64,000 bases of DNA. Origin: Streptomyces sp. YIM 130001 (GTDB lineage Bacteria; Actinomycetota; Actinomycetes; Streptomycetales; Streptomycetaceae). The stretch is from contig NZ_KZ984572.1 of assembly GCF_003574445.1 (NCBI RefSeq), positions 1-64,000 on the forward strand, given 5' to 3'. The notes beneath the pieces were generated by a model. That model was not told where the DNA came from, made no database searches, and saw only the letters and a list, made by a program, of their open reading frames with translations. This document shows positions 51,813 through 59,236 of this stretch, piece after piece. Positions within the stretch are counted from its first letter, which is position 1; each line of letters begins with the position of its first letter. The position numbers and the translations under genes are program-made.

Positions 51813-53615
51813 TCAGCGCAGGTACCGCTCCGCGAAGTCGATCTCCAGGCGGACCTGCTTGATGCGCTCGTCGACGACCAGCGACCCATGACCCGCGTCG
51901 TACCGGTACACCTCGTGCGGAGCACCCTTCGCGGCCAGCCGGTCCACGTAGTTCTCGACCTGCCGGATCGGGCACCGGGGGTCGTTCACCCCGGCCGAGA
52001 TGTAGACCGGCGCCCGTACGTCGTCGACGTACGTCAGCGGGGAGGAGGCGGCGAACCGCTCCGGCACCTCCTCGGGCGTACCGCCGAGCAGCGTGCGGTC
52101 CATCGCCTTCAGCGCCTCCATCTCGTCGTGGTACGCCGTGACGTAGTCCGCGACCGGCACCGCCGCCAGGCCCACGGCCCAGTCGTCGGGCTGGGTGCCG
52201 AGGCCGAGCAGGGTCAGATAGCCGCCCCAGGAGCCGCCGGCGAGGACCAGCTTCGCCGGGTCCGCGAGACCGGAGGAGACCGCCCAGGCGCGGACCGCGG
52301 CGATGTCCTCGAGTTCGATCAGGCCGACGCGGTGCTTGAGTGCGTCGGTCCAGTCGCGTCCGTATCCCGTCGAGCCGCGGTAGTTGACCCGTACGACCGC
52401 GTATCCGTGGTCGATCCAGGCCGCCGGGCCGGCCGCGAAGGCGTCGCTGTCGTGCCAGGTCGGGCCGCCGTGGATCTCGAACACGGTCGGGAACGGGCCC
52501 TCGCCCGCCGGCTTCTGCACCAGGGCGTGGATCCGCCCGCCGGGCCCCTCCACCCAGGCGTCCTCGACCGGCACCGAGCCGGGGCACTTCATACCGGGCG
52601 GGTCCAGGACGACGCCGCCCGCGGTGGAGCGGACCTGCGGCGGCTCGGCGGCGGACGACCAGAGGTATTCGACGGCCCCGTCGGGCCGGGCGGTCGCGCC
52701 GGACACCGAGCCGGGCGGGGTGTCGATGCGCTCGAGCGCGCGGGTGGCGAGGTCGAGGCGCCACAGGTCGCTGCGCGCCTCGAAGCTGTGCGCGACCAGC
52801 AGGGCGGAGCCGTCCGGGTACCACTCGGCGGAGACGTCGCCGGGCAGATCGAGGGCGAGGTCGCTCTCGACGCCGGACGTCACGTCCCACACCATCGGCT
52901 CCCAGCGGCCGCGCCGCTGATGGCCGACGAGCAGCCGGGTGTCGCCGGCGACGGGCGCGAAACCGAGGATGCTCAGGCCGAGTTCCTCGGTGCCGTCCTT
53001 GGTGTCGTCGAGTTCGGCGAGGGTGCGGCCGTCGAGGTCGACGACGCGGATCGCGGAGTGCATCGCGTCGCCGTGCTCGGTGTGCTCGAGGGCGATCAGG
53101 GTGCCGTCGTGGCTCAGGTCGCCGACGCCCGCCGATTCGCGGTGCCGGTAGATCTCGGCCGGCTCGCCGCCGTCGCGTACGACGTGCAGCGTGGAGCCGT
53201 CCTCGTCCGTCGAGCGGCCGACGACGACGGTGGCGCCGTCGCGCGCGATGGCCAGGCCCGCGGGGTAGGAAGGGGCGAGTGCCGGCACGGCCGGGGTGTC
53301 GTCACCGCCTTCGAAGGGCTGCCTCTTCCAGACGCCGAACTCGTCGCCGTCCTTGTCGTCGAACCACCAGATCCAGTGGCCGTCGGGCGACAGCAAGCCG
53401 TCGGTGGTGCCGTTGGCCCGGTCCGTGGCCTGCCGCTGTGCGCCGGTCGTACGGTCCCAGGCGTACAACTCGTAGGTCCCCGTCGCGTTCGAGACGAACA
53501 GCGAGCGCTCGGGTGCGTCCTCGGCCCAGTCGGGCAGCGAGACGCGGGGCGCCCTGAAGCGCTTCTCCCAGTCGGGCAGGTCATTGGTTCCGGGCGTGGC
53601 CGCTACGTCACTCAT
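51813..53615 (-). CDS. S9-family prolyl oligopeptidase-like serine peptidase
   Basis: A 600-residue peptidase of the S9 (prolyl oligopeptidase, acylaminoacyl peptidase) family. A beta-propeller with LSPDGHWIWWFDD, LSHDGTLIALEH, YPDGSALLVAHS and similar WD-like repeats spans about residues 30-330; the C-terminal alpha/beta hydrolase carries the nucleophile Ser462 in LVLAGGSWGGYLTLLG, the aspartate in GVNDPRCPIRQ and the histidine in YDAGHGSL. FEIHGGPTWHD is the oxyanion region. It is cytoplasmic (no signal peptide) and cleaves short peptides. The ATG at 53615 has only a weak ribosome site. Confidence 0.92.
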   Translation of the reverse strand: MSDVAATPGTNDLPDWEKRFRAPRVSLPDWAEDAPERSLFVSNATGTYELYAWDRTTGAQRQATDRANGTTDGLLSPDGHWIWWFDDKDGDEFGVWKRQPFEGGDDTPAVPALAPSYPAGLAIARDGATVVVGRSTDEDGSTLHVVRDGGEPAEIYRHRESAGVGDLSHDGTLIALEHTEHGDAMHSAIRVVDLDGRTLAELDDTKDGTEELGLSILGFAPVAGDTRLLVGHQRRGRWEPMVWDVTSGVESDLALDLPGDVSAEWYPDGSALLVAHSFEARSDLWRLDLATRALERIDTPPGSVSGATARPDGAVEYLWSSAAEPPQVRSTAGGVVLDPPGMKCPGSVPVEDAWVEGPGGRIHALVQKPAGEGPFPTVFEIHGGPTWHDSDAFAAGPAAWIDHGYAVVRVNYRGSTGYGRDWTDALKHRVGLIELEDIAAVRAWAVSSGLADPAKLVLAGGSWGGYLTLLGLGTQPDDWAVGLAAVPVADYVTAYHDEMEALKAMDRTLLGGTPEEVPERFAASSPLTYVDDVRAPVYISAGVNDPRCPIRQVENYVDRLAAKGAPHEVYRYDAGHGSLVVDERIKQVRLEIDFAERYLR

Positions 53616-53822
53616 GCGTCCATCAAACCCGATCGCGCGGCAGGGCGGTGGCGGTGCCCTGCCCCAGGTCGCCCGCCGCTCGCGACGGGCGCTTTCGAGG
53701 CCCGCTGACTGCGTCGGCTTCGCAGGTCAAGGCGCTGCGGATGCCGATGCCCCGGGGCGGGGTGACAGTGGAAGGACGGGCGCTGTTCGGTCTGCCGCGC
53801 CCGACGAGGAGGAGGCTGCATC

Positions 53823-53981
53823 ATGGCCAAGGAGCGAAACCACCCCAAGGACCCGCAGCACGCGAAGATCTCCGCCGCTCAGGCTCGGATGAAGAGCACG
53901 AGCCCCGAGGTGAAGTCGATCTCGGCGAAGACGCGCGGTATGCAGCAGAAGGCCCAGGCCCGCCGCCAGGGCAACCGCTGA
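53823..53981 (+). CDS. small basic protein (52 residues), unknown
   Basis: A 52-residue, lysine- and arginine-rich protein, too short for usual gene-finding limits. It begins MAKERNHPKDPQHAKIS and ends KAQARRQGNR, with a Gln/Ala helix between; the sequence is hydrophilic, without cysteines or signal. GACGAGGAGGAGG lies just upstream (about 53800-53816), which gives a strong ribosome site. A hairpin follows 22 nt after the stop. It is well placed as a single-gene transcript next to the divergent S9 peptidase gene. I know no function; a nucleic-acid- or ribosome-binding role is only a guess. Confidence 0.65.
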   Translation: MAKERNHPKDPQHAKISAAQARMKSTSPEVKSISAKTRGMQQKAQARRQGNR

Positions 53982-54003
53982 CGTTCCGCATTCTTCGAGA
54001 GGC

Positions 54004-54029
54004 CCGTCCCGTTGTTCCCGGCGGGACGG
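54004..54029. terminator. hairpin after the small basic protein gene
   Basis: CCGTCCCG (54004-54011) and CGGGACGG (54022-54029) form a perfect 8-bp stem with a 10-nt loop, 22 nt after the stop of the 52-residue gene. Confidence 0.65.
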
Positions 54030-54085
54030 CCGACCTTCCGAGGGGGTACGAGCCCGTCTCCTGAGGTGGGACCGGGGAAAGGGGG

Positions 54086-54122
54086 CCGGCGGGCACCGGA
54101 AGTCACTTCCGGTGCCCGCCGG
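54086..54122. terminator. 18-bp perfect hairpin before the BlaI gene
   Basis: CCGGCGGGCACCGGAAGT (54086-54103) and its exact complement (54105-54122) are separated by a single base, giving the strongest inverted repeat in the window. It can stop transcription in both directions, and isolates the BlaI/M56 pair from upstream genes. A run TTGT follows. Confidence 0.75.
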
Positions 54123-54371
54123 TTGTGCGCGGAGCGGGCTCGGGGACCGTCGTGTAGCGCTGAGTTCGCCCCTCGATCCGGTCGCGCTGAGTGCTCGTCC
54201 GAAGACTCCGTGCGACGCGTGCCTCCACTGCGGCATCCGCGCCCCTGGTCACCCCGGCCCGCACCGTCTCCCCGCACCCGCTCCGCCCGGAGACCGCCGG
54301 AATCCGCCGCGTACGATGGGGCGCTCCCCGCCGCTGTCCGCGCCGGGGATGCGGCCGGAGGGAGGCGGGCG

Positions 54372-54794
54372 ATGACGCGCAGCGACGACGACCGGCAGCA
54401 CCGTCCCCGCAGAAGGGGCCAGGGCGAGCTCGAGGCGCAGGTACTCGCGGCGCTCGGTGCCGCGGACGGTCCGGTCACGGCGGGCTGGGTCCAGGAGCGC
54501 GTCGGCGGCGATCTCGCCTACACCACGGTGATGACGATCCTGACCAGGCTGCTCGCCAAGAACGCGGTCACCAGGCAGCGCGACGGCCGCTCCTTCGTCT
54601 GGACCGGCGCCGCCGACGAGGCGGGTCTCGCGGCGCTGCGGATGCGCAAGGTCCTGGACGGCGAGGAGGACCGCAGCGCGGTGCTCGCCAACTTCGTGAC
54701 CGCGCTGCCGCCGGGGGACGAACAGCTCCTGCGCACACTCCTCGACCGCGCGGACGAGGCCGGCGAGGGTCCGCCGCCGGCCCGGGAGAGTTAG
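54372..54794 (+). CDS. BlaI/MecI-family repressor
   Basis: A 140-residue winged-helix regulator. After a basic N-terminus, LEAQVLAALGAADGPVTAGWVQERVGGDLAYTTVMTILTRLLAKNAVTRQRDGRSFVW matches the BlaI DNA-binding domain, and the C-terminal half is the dimer helix with the region that BlaR-type proteases cleave. GGAGGGAGGCGGG precedes the ATG. It is followed after 12 nt by an M56-type peptidase gene, the normal pairing. Confidence 0.9.
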   Translation: MTRSDDDRQHRPRRRGQGELEAQVLAALGAADGPVTAGWVQERVGGDLAYTTVMTILTRLLAKNAVTRQRDGRSFVWTGAADEAGLAALRMRKVLDGEEDRSAVLANFVTALPPGDEQLLRTLLDRADEAGEGPPPARES

Positions 54795-54806
54795 GTCGCG
54801 GCTCGT

Positions 54807-55790
54807 ATGGGCGTCTTCGTCTTCCTGCCGCTCTTCCTGCCGCTCACCGCCTGGCCGGTCGCCAGGCTCGCCGGGCACCGGCTGCACCCGCGCACCGCCA
54901 CCCGCCTGCTCACCGCGGTCGCCGTGGTGATGGCCCTGTGCAGCACCCTGTGCCTGGCGCTCCTGATGGTCGTCGGCACCGCCCAACTGCCGGGCAACCC
55001 ACTGCCCGACGGCTGGTCCGACCCTGAGGTGCGGGCGGCCGTACCGTACGACGCGCTGGTCGGGCAGGCCGCGATCCCGGCACTCGCCGCGGTGGCGATC
55101 GCCTGCGGCCGCACGCTGCGACGGCATCTGCGCCGCACCCGTGACGCGCATCGCGCGCTCGACGATCTGCCCGGTTCGCCGGTTGCGGTGCTGCGGGACG
55201 GCAGGCCGTACGCGTACGCCCTGCCGCCGGCCGGGACCAACGGCGGCCGGGTCGTCGTGACGACGGGACTGCTCGGGCAGTTGGCGTCGCCGGAGCGGCG
55301 GGCGTTGTTCGCGCACGAGCGGGCCCATCTCGCCGGGCGGCACGACCGCTATCTGCTCGCGGTGCGTCTCGCGGCGCGAGCGAATCCCTTCCTGCTGTCG
55401 TTGCGTACGGCCGTGGAGTACGGGGCGGAGCGCTGGGCCGACGAGTGTGCGGCGCAGACCGTGGGGGACCGTGCGCTGGTGGCGCGCGCCATCGGCAAGG
55501 CGGCACTCGCACTGTCCACCGCGCGGTCGGCGGGCCTGCCCGGATTCGCCGGGATCACCGGAGGGTTGGGTGGGAGCGCAGGTCAGGGTGCGGGCCCCGG
55601 GCCGGTGCCGCGTCGGGTCGCGGCGCTGCTCGGCCCCGCGCCCGCGGCGCACGCCTGGCCGCCGTCGGTGTTCACCGCGGCCGGGCTGGCGGCCTGGGCG
55701 GCGGCCGGGGGCACGGTGCTCTCGGCGATGTCGTCCGCGAACTCCGCGGTGACGATGGTCCTGCTGCTGCACGCGGCCACCCCGCTCTGA
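54807..55790 (+). CDS. M56/M48-type membrane metallopeptidase
   Basis: A 327-residue membrane protein. Helices are about residues 1-17, 36-58, 85-100 and near the C-terminus (290-312), with a cytoplasmic zinc domain holding HERAH at His170-His174 in LFAHERAHLAGRHD and a third ligand in EYGAERWADECAA. It is the peptidase partner of BlaI but has no penicillin-binding sensor domain, so its trigger is unknown. In such pairs the protease destroys the repressor when a signal arrives. The start GTAT before ATG is weak, but coupling to BlaI by proximity is likely. Confidence 0.85.
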   Translation: MGVFVFLPLFLPLTAWPVARLAGHRLHPRTATRLLTAVAVVMALCSTLCLALLMVVGTAQLPGNPLPDGWSDPEVRAAVPYDALVGQAAIPALAAVAIACGRTLRRHLRRTRDAHRALDDLPGSPVAVLRDGRPYAYALPPAGTNGGRVVVTTGLLGQLASPERRALFAHERAHLAGRHDRYLLAVRLAARANPFLLSLRTAVEYGAERWADECAAQTVGDRALVARAIGKAALALSTARSAGLPGFAGITGGLGGSAGQGAGPGPVPRRVAALLGPAPAAHAWPPSVFTAAGLAAWAAAGGTVLSAMSSANSAVTMVLLLHAATPL

Positions 55791-55952
55791 CCGCGGCCGA
55801 CGCCACCGGCCACCCGGCGACGACGGCACCCTGCTCCGCACCGGCCACCCCGCGACGACGGCACCCCGAACCCCAGCGGCCACGCGCCGCACTCCCGTGC
55901 GCCCGGAAAGTGCCGACAGATACCGCATTTCATGGCATACGTCACACATCAA

Positions 55953-55971
55953 CTTGCCCTGGTAAGGCAAG
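55953..55971. promoter_or_regulatory. inverted repeat before the KhtT-like gene
   Basis: CTTGCC (55953-55958) and GGCAAG (55966-55971) form a 6-bp inverted repeat with a 7-nt spacer, about 100 nt before the KhtT-like gene start, with an AATGATAG promoter-like stretch shortly downstream. It is a candidate operator. Confidence 0.4.
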
Positions 55972-56069
55972 GGTTCGGCAATGATAGGGTCAACGCCCAC
56001 TCAACTCGTCGGCGCGGTGGGCTGTGCCGCCCCGGCTGCTGTCCTCCGCCTGTCTTACGGAGGCAGACC

Positions 56070-56540
56070 ATGGGCACGCGGCGCACCAACCTTCCCGGTG
56101 TCGGTACACAGATCGACTTCACCACCGAGGCCGGACGGCACATCTCCGTGGTGATCCACGAGGACGGCCGCCGCTTCATCGGGTTCTACGACGTCGACGA
56201 CCCCGATTCGTGCCAACTGTCGGTGCCGCTGTCGACGGAAGAGGCCACCGCGCTCGCGCATCTCATCGACCCCGCGCCGATCGACGCGGTGCGCACCGAC
56301 GGGATCGACCTCGTCACCGAGCACATCCCGGTGACCTCGCGCTCGCCGTTCGTGGGCCGGCTCCTCGGTGACACCGGGGCCCGTACCCGTACCGGCGCCT
56401 CGATCGTGGCGGTGCTGCGGCGCACCGCCGCGCACCCGTCACCCGGGCCCGACTTCCGTTTCGCGGGCGGCGACACGCTCGTCGCCGTGGGTACCCGCGA
56501 GGGCGTGGACGCGCTCGCCGAGATTATTTCTGGAGGGTGA
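56070..56540 (+). CDS. KhtT-like regulatory subunit with TrkA-C (RCK_C) domain
   Basis: A 156-residue cytoplasmic protein with a small N-terminal domain (about 1-70, DVDDPDSCQLSVPLSTEEATALAHLI) and a C-terminal TrkA-C domain (about 85-156: GRLLGDTGARTRTGASIVAVLRR and FAGGDTLVAVGTREGVDALAEII). In KhtTU-type pairs such a subunit gates the antiporter and binds cyclic di-AMP or other ligands. The ATG has ACGGAGGCAG upstream. It is followed after one base by the antiporter gene, whose ribosome site TGGAGGG lies at the end of this one. Confidence 0.85.
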   Translation: MGTRRTNLPGVGTQIDFTTEAGRHISVVIHEDGRRFIGFYDVDDPDSCQLSVPLSTEEATALAHLIDPAPIDAVRTDGIDLVTEHIPVTSRSPFVGRLLGDTGARTRTGASIVAVLRRTAAHPSPGPDFRFAGGDTLVAVGTREGVDALAEIISGG

Positions 56541-56541
56541 C

Positions 56542-58020
56542 GTGCACGACACGACCGCACTGCTCATCGAACTGGGCGCCGTCATCCTCGGCCTCGGTCT
56601 CATCGGCCGGTTCGCCGGCCGGATCGGACTGTCTCCGATCCCGCTCTACCTGCTCGCCGGGCTCGCCTTCGGGCACGGCGGGCTGCTCCCGCTGGACGCC
56701 AGCGAGGAGTTCACGATGGTCGGCGCCGAGATCGGCGTCATCCTGCTGCTTCTGCTGCTCGGTCTCGAGTACACCGCGTCCGAACTGGTCACCAGCCTCA
56801 AGACGCAGTACCCGTCGGGTGCGGTCGACTTCTGCCTGAACGCACTGCCGGGTGCGGCGGCGGCACTGATCCTCGGCTGGGGCCCGGTCGGTGCGGTCGC
56901 GCTCGCCGGTGTCACCTGGATCTCGTCCTCCGGCGTGATCGCCAAGGTGCTCGCCGACCTCGGGCGGCTCGGTAACCGTGAGACCCCCGTCATCCTCGGT
57001 GTCCTCGTCATGGAGGACCTGGCGATGGCGGTCTACCTGCCGCTGCTCACCGCTCTGCTGGCCGGGGTCAGCCTCGCGGGCGGCAGCCTGGCGCTGCTCA
57101 TCGCGCTCGGCACCGTCGGCCTCGTGCTCTATCTCGCGCTGCGGCACGGCCGGTTGATCAGCAAGGCGGTCTCCTCGGACAACCCGGAGATGCTGCTGCT
57201 CGTCGTGCTCGGCCTGACCCTGCTCGTCGCCGGTATCGCGCAGGAGCTGCAGGTCTCCGCCGCGGTCGGTGCCTTCCTGGTCGGTATCGCGCTCTCCGGT
57301 GAGGTCGCCGAGGGCGCGCGCAAGCTGCTCACGCCGCTGCGCGACCTGTTCGCCGCGGTGTTCTTCGTCTTCTTCGGGCTCTCCACCGACCCCGCGGCGA
57401 TCCCGCCGGTCGTGCTGCCCGCGCTGCTCCTCGCCCTGATCACCACCGGCACGAAGATCTACACCGGCTGGTTCGCCGCGAAGCGGGCCGGTGTCGGCCC
57501 CCGCGGCCGCCTCCGGGCCGGCGGCACCCTGGTCGCCCGCGGTGAGTTCTCGATCGTCATCGCCGGTCTCGCGGTCGGCGTGGAGCCCCGCATCGGGCCG
57601 ATCGCCACCGCGTACGTGCTGCTGCTCGTCATCATCGGCCCGCTGGCGGCCCGTTGGACCGAGCCGCTGGGCCGCAAGTTCCTGAAGCTCGACGCGAAGG
57701 GCGGGCCCGCCGGGGCCGCCAAGGCGCAGCCGCTGCCCGCCGACGGCGACCCGCTGGCGAAGGAGAGCGCGGTGGCTGCGGAATCCGGTGGCGCGGAGGC
57801 TGCAGTGGGTGCCGAGTCCGGTGCCGCGGAGTCGGCCCGTAGCGAGTCCGCCCGTACCGAGTCGGCCGCCGCCGAGGTCGCGTCCGAGGTCGCGTCCGAG
57901 CGGGAGCCTGCCGCGGAACGCGCTGCCGTGACTTCCGCAGGCGAGCAGGACGGTGCCGGGGACTCGGCCACGCGGTCGTCCTCCACCACCGGTTCCTCCG
58001 GGGGCGGTTCCGGCTCCTGA
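56542..58020 (+). CDS. CPA2-family cation:proton antiporter
   Basis: A 492-residue polytopic antiporter. Twelve or thirteen helices run over residues 5-385; GVIAKVLADLGRLGNRETPVILGVLVMEDLAMAVYLPL contains the conserved CPA2 transport residues including an Asp in VMEDLAM, and FFVFFGLSTDP lies in the core. The C-terminal 105 residues are a low-complexity Ala/Glu/Ser tail (ESARSESARTESAAAEVASE). With the preceding KhtT-like subunit it should export K+ (or Na+) for protons, helping pH and turgor control. The GTG start lies directly after the KhtT-like stop. A terminator follows. Confidence 0.92.
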   Translation: MHDTTALLIELGAVILGLGLIGRFAGRIGLSPIPLYLLAGLAFGHGGLLPLDASEEFTMVGAEIGVILLLLLLGLEYTASELVTSLKTQYPSGAVDFCLNALPGAAAALILGWGPVGAVALAGVTWISSSGVIAKVLADLGRLGNRETPVILGVLVMEDLAMAVYLPLLTALLAGVSLAGGSLALLIALGTVGLVLYLALRHGRLISKAVSSDNPEMLLLVVLGLTLLVAGIAQELQVSAAVGAFLVGIALSGEVAEGARKLLTPLRDLFAAVFFVFFGLSTDPAAIPPVVLPALLLALITTGTKIYTGWFAAKRAGVGPRGRLRAGGTLVARGEFSIVIAGLAVGVEPRIGPIATAYVLLLVIIGPLAARWTEPLGRKFLKLDAKGGPAGAAKAQPLPADGDPLAKESAVAAESGGAEAAVGAESGAAESARSESARTESAAAEVASEVASEREPAAERAAVTSAGEQDGAGDSATRSSSTTGSSGGGSGS

Positions 58021-58041
58021 CGGAGGCCGAAGCCGATGCTC

Positions 58042-58087
58042 AAAGGCCCTGCGCCGCCTTCCCCGCGAAGGCCGGCGCGGGGCCTTT
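58042..58087. terminator. hairpin terminator after the CPA2 antiporter
   Basis: AAAGGCCCTGCGCCG-CCTTC on the left matches the complement of GAAGGCCGGCGCGGGGCCTTT on the right, with one mismatch and one bulge, so it folds into a long stem starting with A-U pairs and ending in U-rich TTT. It is 22 nt after the antiporter stop. Confidence 0.8.
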
Positions 58088-58216
58088 CGCTGTCTCCGCG
58101 GATGTCACCGGCTGATGACACCAGGCATTAAGAACCCGTAAAGATTGCCGGATCACGGCAATGTGCCGAGGTCCTCCCGGATGTCAGGATGGACCTGCAC
58201 AACCGGGGGACGAATC

Positions 58217-58254
58217 CCGGATGCCGGGTTACGGAAGCGTAGCCCGGCATCCGG
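58217..58254 (+). ncRNA. structured leader hairpin upstream of the YuaF-like gene
   Basis: CCGGATGCCGGGTTAC (58217-58232) pairs with GTAGCCCGGCATCCGG (58239-58254): 16 pairs with one G-U wobble and a 6-nt loop GGAAGC. It lies about 104-140 nt before the YuaF-like start. It may be a structured 5' leader or a second terminator; I do not match it to a known RNA class. Confidence 0.4.
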
Positions 58255-58357
58255 ATCCCGTCCGGTCGCCCGCAAGGGAACCGCAGGGGGCGAACCGTAG
58301 TCCCTACAGATGCAGCACAGCGCACAAGATCGACGGCCGAACCGGGGGGTGAATCCG

Positions 58358-59089
58358 ATGAACGAGTTCTTCGACGCAGCGCTCGGTTTTCCGGCCGCTC
58401 TGTTCACGGCGGCTCTCGTCGTGGTCGTCTGCTTCTGGCTCCTGGTCCTGCTCGGGGCCTGCGAGCACGACTCCTTCGACGGTGACGTCAACACCGGTGC
58501 CGCGGGCCTCGGGGGCGTCCCGGTGGCCATCACGGCCTCCCTGGTCATCACCGTCGCCTGGGGACTGAGCCTGACCGGCTCGGTGCTTGTGGAACGCAGC
58601 GCCGCCCAGGGAACGCTCCGCCAGGCACTCTCGGCCGCCGTCCTGGTCGTCGCGCTGCTGCTCGCCTGGGCCGTCACCCGGATCCTGCTCCGCCCGCTGC
58701 GCGCGCTGTTCCCGGACGAACCCGAGCCGTCCCGGCTCGACTTCATCGGCCTCACCTGCACCGTGCGCACCTCGCGCGTGGACCAGTCCTTCGGACAGGC
58801 CGAAGTCACCGCCGCGGACGGCGCCGTCGCCCTGGTCCAGGTCAGGGTCGATCCGCACGCTGCGGACTCGGGACTCACCGCCGGCAGCACCGCGCTGCTC
58901 TACGCGTACGACGACGACGGCGAGTTCTTCTGGGCCGCGCCCTACGACGCGGAACTCGACCCGCGCCGCGGCCGGAACTCGGGCCTCGGCGGCCCCGCAC
59001 TCGGCGGACCGCCCACCGGGAGTATCGAGTCCGTCCGTTCGCGCCCGCCGCGAACCGGCCTCGGCCGGTCCGGACCCGAACCGGCCTGA
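58358..59089 (+). CDS. YuaF/NfeD-like (YqiJ-type) membrane protein
   Basis: A 243-residue protein. A first helix lies at residues about 10-34 (FPAALFTAALVVVVCFWLLVLLG), then two more helices at about 52-75 and 90-112, and after about residue 120 an OB-fold beta domain: LDFIGLTCTVRTSRVDQSFGQAEVTAADGAVALVQVRVDP. This plan matches YqiJ/YuaF-type NfeD proteins, which partner flotillins. GGGGGGTG precedes the ATG at 58358. The flotillin gene follows 147 nt downstream, the expected neighbour. Confidence 0.85.
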   Translation: MNEFFDAALGFPAALFTAALVVVVCFWLLVLLGACEHDSFDGDVNTGAAGLGGVPVAITASLVITVAWGLSLTGSVLVERSAAQGTLRQALSAAVLVVALLLAWAVTRILLRPLRALFPDEPEPSRLDFIGLTCTVRTSRVDQSFGQAEVTAADGAVALVQVRVDPHAADSGLTAGSTALLYAYDDDGEFFWAAPYDAELDPRRGRNSGLGGPALGGPPTGSIESVRSRPPRTGLGRSGPEPA

Positions 59090-59236
59090 CCGCGCCGCCC
59101 GCACACGGGGCGCAGCCACCCGTCGCACCTACCGAGCCGACGTCAAGCACTCCGTCATCTGTCGCACCCCCGACAGCGATTCACCTTCCGCTCACGAGGC
59201 GTCGCACGCCGGCGCCTCCGGCACTCTAGGACTCCC

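Larger units (their letters stand above)
53982..54371. other. gap with two terminator hairpins and the BlaI promoter
   Basis: No gene is supported in these 390 bases. The two hairpins at 54004-54029 and 54086-54122 occupy the first third. The last part must hold the BlaI/M56 promoter; I saw no clear BlaI-type TACA-TGTA dyad in it. Confidence 0.4.
58021..58357. other. gap with terminator and two hairpins
   Basis: These 337 bases hold no supported gene. After the terminator at 58042-58087 there is a dyad ATTGCCG-GATCA-CGGCAAT (58144-58162), then a strong hairpin at 58217-58254. The stretch GGCATTAAGAACCCGTAAAG near 58123 may hold the promoter of the YuaF-like gene. Confidence 0.5.

Noticed and set aside
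50940..53708. A forward open frame of 922 codons
   Set aside because: It is antisense to SURF1, the VOC gene and the S9 peptidase, which all have clear motifs on the minus strand.
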